The notes beneath the pieces are model-generated. The model searched no databases and was not told the DNA's origin. It worked only from the letters and a program-made list of their open reading frames with translations. Below are positions 1 through 8,967 of a DNA stretch of 64,000 nt, in pieces. The DNA is taken from assembly GCF_002135235.1 (NCBI RefSeq), contig NZ_NEGB01000001.1, positions 620,001 to 684,000 of the forward strand, read 5' to 3'. The position numbers were made by a program, and so were the translations under genes. Within the stretch, counting starts at the first letter, position 1. Every line of letters begins with the position of its first letter. This DNA is from Acinetobacter silvestris. Its GTDB lineage: Bacteria > Pseudomonadota > Gammaproteobacteria > Pseudomonadales > Moraxellaceae.

Positions 1-1532
1 CCATTCACCACAGTCGGCATAATAGACGCATCCACCACACGCAAATTCTGGATACCATAAACACGTAATTGCGGGTCGACCACAGCCAGATGATCCACTC
101 CCATCTTACAACTTCCTACAGGATGATAAACCGTATCTGATCGATCCCGCAGAACCTGACGAATTTCTTCATCTGTTGCAACATTTGCAGTAAATAGGTC
201 TTCTTTCACAATCTGTTTAAATGCATCTGACTCCATCAGCTTCTTCGTCAATTTAAAGCCCATCAGCATCTCTTCAAGATCCCGCTCATCATCATAAAAA
301 TTAGGATCAATCAACAAAGGATCATCAATACTTGGACCACTGATTTTAATCGTGCCACGACTTTTTGGATTTAACAAACACACATGACATGAAATCCCGT
401 GCCCAGTATGCATCGTCCGTGCATGGTTATCGACCAAAGCCACAACAAAGTGTAACTGCAAGTTAGGCAAGATTTGTTCAGGTGAACTCTTAATAAAACC
501 ACCACATTCAGCAAAATTAGTGGTGATTAAGCCACGTCGTTGTTTACGATAACGCCCAATTTGTTTAACCAGATCAATAGAACCTGCGATGGATACACCA
601 AAAGTTCCTCGAATATCACTCACTTTATAGCCAAAAATAAAATCAGGATGATCATGAAAATTTTTACCGACACCGGGTAAATGCTTTTTCACAACAATGC
701 CATGTTCAGCCAATTCTTGCTGATCCCCCACACCCGATAACATCAAAATTTGCGGTGATTGCATTGCCCCAGCACTCAATAAAACCTCACGCTGTGCATG
801 AATGTGTTTGACCAGCCCCGCGCATTTATATTCCACCCCAACAGCAACATCATTTTCAATGAGTATGCGTTGCGTCAGCGCCTGCGTAATCACCGTTAAA
901 TTAGAACGGTGGAGATGTGGGAAAAGATAAGCTCGTGCAGCACTGCAACGCTCACCATTGATATGTGTGACTTGATAAACTCCGAGCCCTTCCTGCTCTG
1001 CACCGTTAAAGTCGTCTCGAATTGTAAAGCCTTGCTCGCGAGCAGCGGTCAAATAACGTTGTTGTAAGGGATTATCACTATGTAAATCAATCACGGATAA
1101 CGGCCCAGAATTACCATGATATTGATCATGAATTCGCTCATTATTTTCTGATTTGATAAAATAAGGCAATACGTCATTATATGACCAGCCCGTATTCCCA
1201 AGTTCAGCCCAATCATCATAATCTTTACGATTGCCACGAATATAAATCATGGCATTAATTGCAGATGAACCGCCTAAACATTTACCTCGCGGTTGATAAC
1301 CTTTACGACCATTCAGTCCTTTCTGTGGCACGGTTTCAAATGCCCAATTATTAATTTTAGTTGGAATACTCACGACTGCCGCACATGGAACATTTACCGT
1401 CCAGCCATCACCACCACCACCTGCTTCCAATAAGCATACTGAAACATTGGGATCCTCAGATAGTCGCCCTGCAAGCACACAACCTGCACTACCACCGCCA
1501 ATGACAATATAATCAAATTCCCGAGCTTCCAT
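1..1532 (-). CDS. GMC-family FAD oxidoreductase (choline/alcohol dehydrogenase type), cut by left edge
   Basis: Flavoprotein of the glucose-methanol-choline family, oxidising an alcohol to an aldehyde with FAD. The N-terminus has the dinucleotide-binding motif IVIGGGSAGCVLA followed by the family's LLEAGG and GKCLGGSSAINAMIY blocks. Near the left edge are HPVGSCKMG and DASIMPTVVNG, the C-terminal active-site region, so only about 20-40 residues are missing from the roughly 510 seen. The ATG at 1530-1532 is preceded by a clear AAGGAG ribosome site. It could be a BetA-like choline dehydrogenase or an AlkJ-like alcohol dehydrogenase; no betaine aldehyde dehydrogenase or BetI gene is visible beside it, so the substrate is left open. 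Confidence 0.88.
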   Translation of the reverse strand, partial: MEAREFDYIVIGGGSAGCVLAGRLSEDPNVSVCLLEAGGGGDGWTVNVPCAAVVSIPTKINNWAFETVPQKGLNGRKGYQPRGKCLGGSSAINAMIYIRGNRKDYDDWAELGNTGWSYNDVLPYFIKSENNERIHDQYHGNSGPLSVIDLHSDNPLQQRYLTAAREQGFTIRDDFNGAEQEGLGVYQVTHINGERCSAARAYLFPHLHRSNLTVITQALTQRILIENDVAVGVEYKCAGLVKHIHAQREVLLSAGAMQSPQILMLSGVGDQQELAEHGIVVKKHLPGVGKNFHDHPDFIFGYKVSDIRGTFGVSIAGSIDLVKQIGRYRKQRRGLITTNFAECGGFIKSSPEQILPNLQLHFVVALVDNHARTMHTGHGISCHVCLLNPKSRGTIKISGPSIDDPLLIDPNFYDDERDLEEMLMGFKLTKKLMESDAFKQIVKEDLFTANVATDEEIRQVLRDRSDTVYHPVGSCKMGVDHLAVVDPQLRVYGIQNLRVVDASIMPTVVN

Positions 1533-1712
1533 ACAAAATCTCCTTGTTTTATCGTTGTTTTATCATTTGTTTTTTTATGATTATGCCTATTTAATATACA
1601 AAAAGAATGGCTGCATAGGTCATTTAAAGTTTAATTTGCAATAAAAATTTAAAAACACCCACTGAATAACAAAGCGTATCACTACCCCAAACTCAACTTG
1701 CTCAAACCTATT

Positions 1713-2441
1713 TTATAACTGACCTAATCGTAATAACACAGGAAATTCAACCACAAAATCACATTGTTCCTTTTTAAAATAATCCTCGAGCGCCTGTAGC
1801 GGATTGAGCTGATTTTGCTTTTTATAATGCTTAAGTGCTGACCAAGTCTGAATATAATTTAATAATTGTGCAGATGACCATTGATACTGCATTTTGAACT
1901 TCGGGACTTCCAACTCTTTCAAAGGAAATGGAATGGTTGTATAGTTTTCATCGATATAACGACGCTCGGGATCCCAGTAGCCCTTGAGCGTATTAAAATA
2001 TAAATCTTGAATCAGAGCATTAATCATTTTATGCTCCACCTGAATCAAGCCATAACCAATCACTGCAAGAATGCCATCCTGTTTCAAAGTCCTGCGGACT
2101 TCTTTATAAAATACATCAAAATCAAACCAATGAATTGCTTGTGCTACAGTAATTAAATTAAAGCTATGCGCTGCAAATGTGGTGTGTTCTGCTGATTGGA
2201 CTTGATAGCTGATATTCTCAAAATAAGGCGCATGTTGTAGCTGATCCTCACTTACATCAGTAGCAACAACATAGTCAAAATACGGTGCCAATAATTGGGT
2301 AAACTGACCTGAGCCTGCACCACAATCCCATGCAAAATGACGCTCAGGCACATATTTAAGAATTTCTTGAATCACAGATACAGGATAACTAGGCCGTGCT
2401 TGCTGATAAAGTTGGCTATTTTCTGAGAATAAATCTTTCAT
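1713..2441 (-). CDS. class I SAM-dependent methyltransferase
   Basis: A 242-residue Rossmann-fold methyltransferase. Motif I is AWDCGAGSGQFTQLL near residues 38-52, followed by an acidic residue ending strand 2 (VVATDVSEDQL) and a motif IV-like stretch at ITVAQAIHWFDFD. The pattern is that of the UbiE/Methyltransf_11 group; the QAIHWFD motif is common in small 'class I methyltransferase' proteins whose substrates are unknown. It stands alone, convergent with nothing and separated by 180 bp from the GMC oxidoreductase. The ribosome site is weak. I cannot name the substrate. Confidence 0.8.
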   Translation of the reverse strand: MKDLFSENSQLYQQARPSYPVSVIQEILKYVPERHFAWDCGAGSGQFTQLLAPYFDYVVATDVSEDQLQHAPYFENISYQVQSAEHTTFAAHSFNLITVAQAIHWFDFDVFYKEVRRTLKQDGILAVIGYGLIQVEHKMINALIQDLYFNTLKGYWDPERRYIDENYTTIPFPLKELEVPKFKMQYQWSSAQLLNYIQTWSALKHYKKQNQLNPLQALEDYFKKEQCDFVVEFPVLLRLGQL

Positions 2442-2591
2442 TCTAATTTTAAAATATTTATTAATTTACAGATTAATATAACTTAATCACACAAGCCTAG
2501 GGTATTTTTTGTCCAACAAAATGTAAGTTACTATGCCCTCAATCACAACCACGATTGACCATAAATTTTACATTTTGATATTAAGCCCAAT

Positions 2592-2625
2592 AAAAAAGCC
2601 CCAAACAGAAGTTTGAGGCTTTTTT
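2592..2625 (-). terminator. bidirectional-looking intrinsic terminator after tRNA-Phe
   Basis: A stem of AAAAAAGCCCCAAAC and GTTTGAGGCTTTTTT with a 4-base AGAA loop. It lies just downstream (minus strand) of the tRNA-Phe at 2631 and ends that transcript. Confidence 0.8.
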
Positions 2626-2630
2626 GAATA

Positions 2631-2706
2631 TGGTGGCGAGACCCAGGTTCGAACTGGGGACACACGGATTTTCAATCCGTTGCTCTACCGACTGAGCTAT
2701 CACGCC
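2631..2706 (-). tRNA. tRNA-Phe (GAA), copy 1
   Basis: A 76-nt cloverleaf with encoded CCA end. The anticodon loop TTGAAAA sits on the stem ACGGA/TCCGT, giving anticodon GAA for phenylalanine. The T arm has GTTCGAA. The acceptor stem is 5' GGCGTGA against TCTCGCC, leaving a U5-U68 mismatch. It is identical to the copy at 2843-2918. Confidence 0.97.
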
Positions 2707-2789
2707 AATGCGATGTATTAAGCCGTATCTCAGGATATTAGTCAATATAAATCATGACTTTTTTATTCAACCGAATAAATTTTACCCAA

Positions 2790-2817
2790 AAAAAAATCTC
2801 TGATTGGATCAGAGATT
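2790..2817 (-). terminator. intrinsic terminator of second tRNA-Phe
   Basis: Inverted repeat AATCTCTGAT / ATCAGAGATT with a 3-base loop; on the minus strand it is followed by a run of nine T. It lies 25 bp downstream of the tRNA at 2843. Confidence 0.8.
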
Positions 2818-2842
2818 GAAATCTTAAATAAGATTTTGAATA

Positions 2843-2918
2843 TGGTGGCGAGACCCAGGTTCGAACTGGGGACACACGGATTTTCAATCCGTTGCTCTAC
2901 CGACTGAGCTATCACGCC
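2843..2918 (-). tRNA. tRNA-Phe (GAA), copy 2
   Basis: Same 76-nt sequence as copy 1, with anticodon GAA and encoded CCA. Identity also extends a few bases past the 3' end (TTGAATA flank). Each copy has its own hairpin terminator, so the two are probably independent transcription units or read through in part. Confidence 0.97.
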
Positions 2919-3086
2919 GTTGGGGCGTATTAAACAATTTAAACGTTTTTGCGTCAAGCATTGAATGCAATATTCTCTATCAATAGTTTATTTTTACAGC
3001 AAAAAATGCTCATTTTCCCCAAATATACTGGTTGGTCGCGGAAAAACCAGCATAAATAGAGCATTTCACACTATAAAAGTATACGT

Positions 3087-3464
3087 TTAAATTTTACCAA
3101 TATGTGCCAAACAGCGATGAATTGCACCGCAACCCGGTTCAAAAGCTTTCACTCCTTTATCTTCTTCCATACGGCACACTTCTTCGACCAGACGTTCTGC
3201 AACACCTCGACCACGATTTGCAGGATGAACCACAATATTTTCTAAGGTTTTACTCTCACCTTGCCCTGTACACCAAAGCGCTCCAATAATTTTGGTATTA
3301 AATTCTGCGGTATAAAGTAAGGTATACTGAGCCAAATTTTGCTCAAGTTGTTCGATGGCATCTTTGCCATCACCAAATTCTGGACTCGTGTCATACAATC
3401 GCTCAAGCTGATCGCGAACTTCTTCCGTTTCAAGTGAAGTTTTAGCATGTACAGTAATAGGCAT
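3087..3464 (-). CDS. GNAT-fold protein, PanZ/PanM-like acetyl-CoA sensor
   Basis: A 125-residue single-domain GNAT protein. The acetyl-CoA binding loop reads VVHPANRGRGVAERLVEEV around residues 76-94. Size and loop resemble PanZ (PanM), the protein that binds acetyl-CoA, triggers maturation of aspartate decarboxylase PanD and limits pantothenate synthesis; other GNAT acetyltransferases cannot be ruled out. The ATG at 3464 follows GGAGGG, a strong ribosome site. It is divergent from hisB across 98 bp. No panD is present here to support the role by context. Confidence 0.6.
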   Translation of the reverse strand: MPITVHAKTSLETEEVRDQLERLYDTSPEFGDGKDAIEQLEQNLAQYTLLYTAEFNTKIIGALWCTGQGESKTLENIVVHPANRGRGVAERLVEEVCRMEEDKGVKAFEPGCGAIHRCLAHIGKI

Positions 3465-3562
3465 TGATTAACCCTCCAGAGCAATCTAATATGCGGTGAA
3501 TTCGTCACCGCGAAAAACATTTTTTACATCAATCATTTTTGACGTTTTTGAGGAACGTGTCT

Positions 3563-4156
3563 ATGACGCAACGTATCAGTGAAGTGGTAAGAAACACCAA
3601 CGAAACCAAAATTCGAGTTCGTGTGAATCTTGATGGTACGGGTCAAGGCACCCTCAATACAGGTATTCCATTTTTAGACCATATGATTGATCAAATCAAG
3701 CGACATGGCTTATTTGATATTGATATTCATTGTGATGGCGACTTGGAAATTGATGATCATCATACTGTAGAAGACTGTGGGATCACACTTGGTCAAGCAT
3801 TTGCACAAGCTTTAGGTGATAAAAAAGGCTTACGACGCTATGGTCATTTTTATGCACCACTTGATGAAGCCCTGAGCCGTGTAGTCGTTGATCTATCAGG
3901 TCGTCCAGGTTTATGGATGGATATTCCATTCACACGCTCCCTAATTGGTACCTTTGATGTGGATTTATTCTCTGAATTTTTCCAAGGCTTTGTCAATCAT
4001 GCCTTAATGACGCTGCACATTGACAATTTGAAAGGCAAAAATAGCCATCATCAAATTGAATGTACGTTCAAAGCTTTTGCTCGCGCACTCCGTATGGCTT
4101 GTGAAGTAGACCCTCGTGCAGCAGGAACCATTGCCTCAACCAAAGGGAGCTTGTAA
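3563..4156 (+). CDS. hisB: imidazoleglycerol-phosphate dehydratase
   Basis: Dehydrates imidazoleglycerol phosphate to imidazoleacetol phosphate in histidine synthesis. The 197-residue protein has the paired metal-binding motifs of the family: [11 protein letters not shown] and [11 protein letters not shown], then the second-half repeats NHALMTLHI and [17 protein letters not shown]. It is a monofunctional IGPD, without the phosphatase domain of the enterobacterial HisB. I chose the ATG at 3563 because it matches the usual start ([12 protein letters not shown]) and has GAGGAA upstream; a TTG at 3539 would add eight unlikely residues. The stop overlaps the hisH start by one base (TAATG), so translation is probably coupled. 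Confidence 0.97.
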   Translation: MTQRISEVVRNTNETKIRVRVNLDGTGQGTLNTGIPFLDHMIDQIKRHGLFDIDIHCDGDLEIDDHHTVEDCGITLGQAFAQALGDKKGLRRYGHFYAPLDEALSRVVVDLSGRPGLWMDIPFTRSLIGTFDVDLFSEFFQGFVNHALMTLHIDNLKGKNSHHQIECTFKAFARALRMACEVDPRAAGTIASTKGSL

Positions 4157-4773
4157 TGACCCGTATCGCCCTTCTTGATTATGGTATGGGGAACTTACAC
4201 TCTGCGGCGAAAGCCTTAGAATACGTTGGTGCAACAGTGGATGTCACCAATGATCCTAAATTGATTGCCCAAGCTGATAAAATCGTATTTCCTGGTGTTG
4301 GTGCAATGCGTGACTGTATGCAAGGCATGCATGAAGCCGGTATTGATGAAGTAGTACGTAACGCTGCGTTCAACAAGCCTGTTTTAGCGATTTGTGTGGG
4401 GATGCAAGCTTTGCTTGAATCATCTGAAGAAAATGGCGGGACAGATGCACTGGGTATTTTTAAAGGTGTGGTAAAACGTTTCCCAAATATGGAGAGTTTA
4501 AAAGTCCCACATATGGGTTGGAACCAAGTACATCAAGCAGATCCGAGCCACCCAATGTGGAAAGACATTGAGCAGGATGCACGGTTCTATTTCGTGCACA
4601 GCTATTATGTACAGCCTGAAGATTCAAGCTTAGTGGCTGCAACCTGCGATTATGGTTTGGAGTTTTGTACGGCTATTCATCAAGAAAATTTGTTTGCAAC
4701 GCAATTCCATCCTGAAAAAAGTCATACCGCAGGTTTACAGTTGCTCAAAAACTTTGTGGAATGGGATATCTAA
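4156..4773 (+). CDS. hisH: imidazole glycerol phosphate synthase, glutaminase subunit
   Basis: Class I glutamine amidotransferase that supplies ammonia to HisF for the ring closure to imidazoleglycerol phosphate and AICAR. The triad is visible: Cys80 in LAICVGMQ, and His185 and Glu187 in FHPEKS. The N-terminal [11 protein letters not shown] is typical. Length 205 matches the family. It forms a two-gene operon with hisB (one-base overlap) and is followed by a terminator; its partner hisF lies about 6 kb away. Confidence 0.97.
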   Translation: MTRIALLDYGMGNLHSAAKALEYVGATVDVTNDPKLIAQADKIVFPGVGAMRDCMQGMHEAGIDEVVRNAAFNKPVLAICVGMQALLESSEENGGTDALGIFKGVVKRFPNMESLKVPHMGWNQVHQADPSHPMWKDIEQDARFYFVHSYYVQPEDSSLVAATCDYGLEFCTAIHQENLFATQFHPEKSHTAGLQLLKNFVEWDI

Positions 4774-4791
4774 TTCTCTGATTTTAAATTT

Positions 4792-4820
4792 AAAAGCTCA
4801 TCAAAAGATGGGCTTTTTTT
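4792..4820 (+). terminator. terminator of hisBH
   Basis: Stem AAAAGCTCATC / GATGGGCTTTT with a 4-base loop and T7 run directly after the hisH stop region. Confidence 0.8.
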
Positions 4821-4947
4821 ATAAAAATATAACTCACTTTCTTTTGCCCAATATTTTTATTATTATCTGCTTAAATTTAAAACAAAATCTAAAATTTAAT
4901 CTTTCTTACTACCGCTCTAAAAATTAAACTTCAAATGAGTAAATAAC

Positions 4948-5481
4948 ATGAATTCATCGATACAGAATCAAGATTCATCCTTAAGTGCAAATGGTCGTTT
5001 CGGTCGCTTATCTTATCTCGGCTGGAATATGCTACTTGGATTCCTAGTGCTTTTACTGGGTATAATCGCTGCCATTCTCGTGCCTGCTGTGACCAATTCA
5101 GCTTCAACTGTTATCCTTTTTGGGACGGTTATATTCGCTATAATTGTATATATCACTTTGATTTATTTTACTTTCATCTTCACCATTCGCCGCTTACATG
5201 ATAAGAATCAAAGTGGTTGGCTTTCACTTCTCATGCTTATACCGCTGATTAACTTATTCTTTTTTATTTACCTATCATGTGTAAAAGGTGATGAGAGTAC
5301 AAATAATTACGGATCTCCTCGTACGACGCAAACTTGGGAAAAAGTACTCGCATGGATATATATTATTGTATTCCCTATCAGTATCTTACTTATGGCAATT
5401 ACAGCAATTCCAGCTTATCAAAGCTATATAGAACGTGCTCAGCAAATACAATTAGAACAAAATATGAATTATTCTGAATAA
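4948..5481 (+). CDS. DUF805 membrane protein
   Basis: A 177-residue inner-membrane protein. It opens with a polar stretch and the DUF805 signature GRFGRLSYLGWN, then two hydrophobic helices (roughly residues 28-50 and 58-78), a TIRRLHDKNQSGWLSLL loop that is also diagnostic of DUF805, and two more hydrophobic segments. The family has no established function. It has its own terminator and no obvious operon partner. Confidence 0.85.
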   Translation: MNSSIQNQDSSLSANGRFGRLSYLGWNMLLGFLVLLLGIIAAILVPAVTNSASTVILFGTVIFAIIVYITLIYFTFIFTIRRLHDKNQSGWLSLLMLIPLINLFFFIYLSCVKGDESTNNYGSPRTTQTWEKVLAWIYIIVFPISILLMAITAIPAYQSYIERAQQIQLEQNMNYSE

Positions 5482-5487
5482 TCTCAA

Positions 5488-5519
5488 AATAAAAGCCTTC
5501 TCACTTGAAGGCTTTTATT
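5488..5519. terminator. shared bidirectional terminator
   Basis: AATAAAAGCCTTC / GAAGGCTTTTATT stem with a short loop, between the convergent DUF805 gene and the HTH regulator at 5518. Confidence 0.8.
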
Positions 5520-5919
5520 AATCCCTAGTCACAAAACCACCTTCCAATGGTTCTACACTAATTTTAATTTCAGCCTTTAAATTCAAAGCCGCATAACGCG
5601 CCTTAATTTCCATCATCAATTGATCAACCGAAGCAGTTTTTAAATCAAGTTCAGATTGTTCATATGCCTTGGTTACTAAATCTATTTTTTCTTCATTTCT
5701 TGCTTCAGACTTCCAACGCTCACTCACACCCACTAAACGTGCTAATTCAATTAAACTCTGTGCTGTGCTTGGTGTTGAGTTTTGGAACCATTTACTCATG
5801 GTTCCTTTGGAAAGCTCAAGAATATGCGCAATATCTGCCGGTTTTATTTGCTTGTCCTGAATGAGTTGTTTAATTTTTTTTGTCCCTTCAATGAACAGAT
5901 CATCTTCCTTATCACTCAT
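5518..5919 (-). CDS. XRE-like helix-turn-helix protein
   Basis: A 133-residue protein. The helix-turn-helix spans about residues 25-60 (KPADIAHILELSKGTMSKWF then LARLVGVSERW), as in Cro/C1-type repressors. The C-terminal half (EIKARYAALNLKAEIKISVEP) is unassigned and may be for dimerisation. It is divergent from the exonuclease gene at 6013 and may regulate it, but no operator is apparent. A bacteriophage-type origin is possible though no other phage gene is nearby. Confidence 0.72.
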   Translation of the reverse strand: MSDKEDDLFIEGTKKIKQLIQDKQIKPADIAHILELSKGTMSKWFQNSTPSTAQSLIELARLVGVSERWKSEARNEEKIDLVTKAYEQSELDLKTASVDQLMMEIKARYAALNLKAEIKISVEPLEGGFVTRD

Positions 5920-6012
5920 CTTCGATTGTCCTCAATAACTGATCCACGATTATTACTTAAACTAGCATTTCTTGCTCATTTTTTGTGATAACATTTTTAA
6001 TATATAAGCCTG

Positions 6013-6645
6013 TTGCGATTTATTTTGAGTACTTCCGAAACCATACTTCCAAGCAAAGAACACATCGCGCTATTCCCCCGCTTTCAAAATCTAACCTCTG
6101 AACATATTGTCGTGGTCAAAACCATTGAACAATGCCATACCCTTGCAGACGAATTAACAACAGCCCCTTTTTTTGGTTTTGATTCTGAATCTCGACCTAC
6201 TTTTACCAAAGGTGAAATTGCCACTGGACCACATTTAATCCAATTGGCCACTTTTGAAAAAGCCTATTTATTTCAAATTAATCATTCTATTCTTGAATTT
6301 CTTAAACCTATTTTTGAAAACCGTCATCAAATTAAAGTAGGCTTCGGCTTAAAAAATGACGCACATTTATTTCGTAAAAAAGGCATTGAACTCAACAATA
6401 TCATCGAACTATCAAAATGTTTTTCCAGTTTCGGTTTCCATAATGCTATGGGACTGAAAAATGCCATGGCACTTTTATTTCAAGTGAATTTTCCAAAAAG
6501 TAAAAGCATCAGCACCTCTAACTGGGCACGTAAAACGCTAACACCCCAACAAATTGACTATGCCGCAGCGGATGCCTTTGCCGCTGTTTTAGTCTTTGAA
6601 GAATTGCAACGCTTAGGTTTAACGCCCAACATCTCACGTAAATGA
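6013..6645 (+). CDS. DEDD-family 3'-5' exonuclease domain protein
   Basis: A stand-alone exonuclease domain of the RNase D / WRN type, about 206-210 residues. Exo I is GFDSESRPTF, Exo II is VGFGLKNDAHLF, and Exo III is IDYAAADAFAAV, giving the DEDDy set of catalytic acids. It lacks the HRDC domains of RNase D, so it may act on small RNA or DNA ends. There is no ATG before the domain: translation must start at TTG 6013 or TTG 6025 and no good ribosome site precedes either, so the start is uncertain. Confidence 0.82.
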   Translation: MRFILSTSETILPSKEHIALFPRFQNLTSEHIVVVKTIEQCHTLADELTTAPFFGFDSESRPTFTKGEIATGPHLIQLATFEKAYLFQINHSILEFLKPIFENRHQIKVGFGLKNDAHLFRKKGIELNNIIELSKCFSSFGFHNAMGLKNAMALLFQVNFPKSKSISTSNWARKTLTPQQIDYAAADAFAAVLVFEELQRLGLTPNISRK

Positions 6646-6751
6646 TCAGTTACGCCGAATAAAAACTGCGCTTGATGCTTAGATATTTAGCAATACTTTG
6701 CTAAGATTGCGCACAATACATTCTTTATAAGATTTGGCTAGGAGCGCAAGC

Positions 6752-7483
6752 ATGCTGATCATCCCTGCAATTGACCTGAAAGATGGTAAATGTGTCCGTT
6801 TAAAACAAGGTCGTATGGAAGACGATACTGTATTTTCTGATGATCCAGTTGCAACCGCACAACATTGGGTGAATGAAGGCGCACGTCGTTTGCATTTGGT
6901 CGATTTAAATGGTGCTTTTGCAGGTACACCAATTCACAAACCTGTGGTTGAAGCCATTGCACGCGCACAGCCAGAGCTTCCTATCCAAATTGGTGGTGGT
7001 ATCCGTTCACTTGAAACCATTGAGCACTATTTAGATGCTGGCGTTTCTTTTGTAATTATTGGGACTAAAGCAGTTCAAGACCCTGCATTCGTTGAAGAAG
7101 CCTGCCGAAAATTTGCTGGACATATCATTGTAGGTATTGATGCGATCAATGGCATGGTCGCAACCGATGGTTGGGCCAATGTGACGGATGTTAAAGCCAC
7201 TGATTTAGCAAAACGTTTTGCTGATGCTGGCGTATCAAGCATTGTATATACTGACATTGCACGCGATGGCATGATGCAAGGTGTGAACATTGAACAAACC
7301 GTGAATTTAGCGACTTATTCAGGCTTACCTGTAATTGCCTCTGGTGGCGTAACTAATCTTGATGATGTGCGTAATTTAAAAGGCCAACCGGGTATTTTAG
7401 GTGCGATTACCGGTCGTGCAATCTACGAAGGGACATTAAATCTTCGTGAAGCGCAGTCATTGTGGGATGATCAATCTCTTTAA
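6752..7483 (+). CDS. hisA: phosphoribosylformimino-AICAR isomerase
   Basis: Isomerises ProFAR to PRFAR in histidine synthesis. It is a 243-residue half-barrel repeat protein with the first catalytic Asp8 in [14 protein letters not shown] and the second in [15 protein letters not shown]. Phosphate-binding loops read IQIGGGIRS and VIASGGV. The ATG at 6752 has AGGAGCG seven bases upstream; the longer in-frame start at 6734 has none. It stands alone with its own terminator. Confidence 0.97.
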   Translation: MLIIPAIDLKDGKCVRLKQGRMEDDTVFSDDPVATAQHWVNEGARRLHLVDLNGAFAGTPIHKPVVEAIARAQPELPIQIGGGIRSLETIEHYLDAGVSFVIIGTKAVQDPAFVEEACRKFAGHIIVGIDAINGMVATDGWANVTDVKATDLAKRFADAGVSSIVYTDIARDGMMQGVNIEQTVNLATYSGLPVIASGGVTNLDDVRNLKGQPGILGAITGRAIYEGTLNLREAQSLWDDQSL

Positions 7484-7508
7484 TATGATCATGCTTTAAA
7501 ATAATTTA

Positions 7509-7534
7509 AAAGAGGTCAAAATGGCCTCTTTTTA
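7509..7534 (+). terminator. terminator of hisA
   Basis: AAGAGGTC / GGCCTCTT stem with a T run, 26 bp after the hisA stop. Confidence 0.75.
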
Positions 7535-7571
7535 TTGAGCGCTCAATATCTTTCTTAAGTTTTATATTTCA

Positions 7572-8462
7572 ATGTCTAGTTCAATGCCCCTATTTTCAAA
7601 AAATAAAGCCCCTCAAATTGCTTTAATCTTCATCACGATTATTTGGGGTGGTACTTTTTTAACCGTGCAATATGCGCTCAATTTTAGTTCCCCAATGTTC
7701 TTTGTCGGCTGTCGTTTTGCTGCTGCAAGCCTAGCAGTTGGATTAATTTCCTTTAAAGCCATGTCAGGTATCAATCTTAAAGAGGTTTTAGCTGGCAGTT
7801 TAATTGGGCTAACGATTGCAATAGGTTATGGCACACAAACCGTGGGTTTACAAACCATTAGCAGCAGTGAATCTGCATTTTTAACAGCATTATATGTGCC
7901 TTTAGTTCCTATTTTCTTATGGTTTATTTTCCGGAAAGCGCCCCATGTAATGACATGGATCGGTGCTTTATGTGCATTTATTGGACTGATCTTGCTTACT
8001 GGCAATGGGATGAATCAATTTAATTTTAATTTTGGTCAAACCCTCACCCTACTCGGTTCTATCGCCATTGCACTCGAAATTATTCTGATCGGTTACTTTG
8101 CAGGAAAAGTCGATGTTCAACGCGTGACTGTGATTCAACTCATTACCGCATCACTTTTGGCTTTCGCGTCAATGCCTTTGGTTGGTGAACATGATTTGCC
8201 TAATTTTTCGTGGACTTTGTTAAGCATTGCAATAGGATTAGGGCTCGCCAGTGCACTCATTCAATTGGTGATGAACTGGGCACAACGCGCTGTTGATCCT
8301 TCACAAGCGGCTATTATTTATGCCGGTGAGCCTGTTTGGGCTGCATTATTTGGACGAATAGCAGGCGAACGCTTACCAGTGCTGGCATTATTGGGGGGGT
8401 GTATGGTGGTTTTAGGGATCATCATCAGTGAATGGAAACCCAAGTTTCTCAGGAAAAAGTAA
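7572..8462 (+). CDS. DMT-superfamily (EamA) permease
   Basis: A 296-residue inner-membrane transporter with ten predicted helices arranged as two EamA repeats. The first repeat opens with the typical IFITIIWGGTFLTVQYAL; the second contains ALIQLVMNWAQRAVDPSQAAIIYAGEPVWAALFG, the conserved block before helix 9. Members export amino acids or other metabolites; the substrate is not readable from sequence. It is a single-gene unit closed by a strong terminator. Confidence 0.88.
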   Translation: MSSSMPLFSKNKAPQIALIFITIIWGGTFLTVQYALNFSSPMFFVGCRFAAASLAVGLISFKAMSGINLKEVLAGSLIGLTIAIGYGTQTVGLQTISSSESAFLTALYVPLVPIFLWFIFRKAPHVMTWIGALCAFIGLILLTGNGMNQFNFNFGQTLTLLGSIAIALEIILIGYFAGKVDVQRVTVIQLITASLLAFASMPLVGEHDLPNFSWTLLSIAIGLGLASALIQLVMNWAQRAVDPSQAAIIYAGEPVWAALFGRIAGERLPVLALLGGCMVVLGIIISEWKPKFLRKK

Positions 8463-8480
8463 ACCGCATACCTCACAATA

Positions 8481-8511
8481 AAAAAGAGAATTTCAAGCAA
8501 TTCTCTTTTTT
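8481..8511 (+). terminator. terminator of the EamA permease gene
   Basis: AAAAAGAGAATT / AATTCTCTTTTT with a short TCAAGC loop. Confidence 0.85.
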
Positions 8512-8549
8512 ATCCACGACTCTTAATAAATTTAAACCAAGATCATCAA

Positions 8550-8942
8550 TTATTGATACATAGCTCGATCATCATTTAAATTAATAATGCCTCGAATTGC
8601 ACGATACACAATCCACACCCACGATAAAAAAATCACAGCAATACAAAAGGTACTCGCGCCGAAAGCAATACCAGCAAAGAGATTAATATTTTCACCGGTA
8701 AACAACAAAAAGAAGAACGGAATGAAAGCGACGATATTCCAAATTAAATACCACCAAAAAGTCCGAATCTGCCATTTAAAATGGCTCTCAAAAATAGTGC
8801 CTCGGACTGAATCCATTTTCACATAATTAATAATCAGCGCGATCACCGCTAAAATACCAGCGGAAGCAATTGCAACAATATAAAGTGCATAAAGAATAAA
8901 AGTTAAGGTTTTATTGGAACTTTGATCTATAGATGTCTGCAT
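8550..8942 (-). CDS. DUF4870-type small membrane protein
   Basis: A 130-residue inner-membrane protein with three hydrophobic segments (about 14-38, 62-82, 88-112). The block ALIINYVKMDSVRGTIFESH, followed by FKWQIRTFWWYLIW, and the C-terminal WVWIVYRAIRGIINLND are characteristic of the DUF4870/YidH-like family. Function unknown. It lies 25 bp upstream of nothing but downstream of the cold-shock/DUF1294 gene on the same strand and could be co-transcribed with it. Confidence 0.78.
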   Translation of the reverse strand: MQTSIDQSSNKTLTFILYALYIVAIASAGILAVIALIINYVKMDSVRGTIFESHFKWQIRTFWWYLIWNIVAFIPFFFLLFTGENINLFAGIAFGASTFCIAVIFLSWVWIVYRAIRGIINLNDDRAMYQ

Positions 8943-8967
8943 CTTTATCCTCTACTTATATTTCTCT

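Noticed and set aside
2763..2957. 64-codon frame over the second tRNA-Phe
   Set aside because: It runs through the tRNA and its terminator and is a chance frame.
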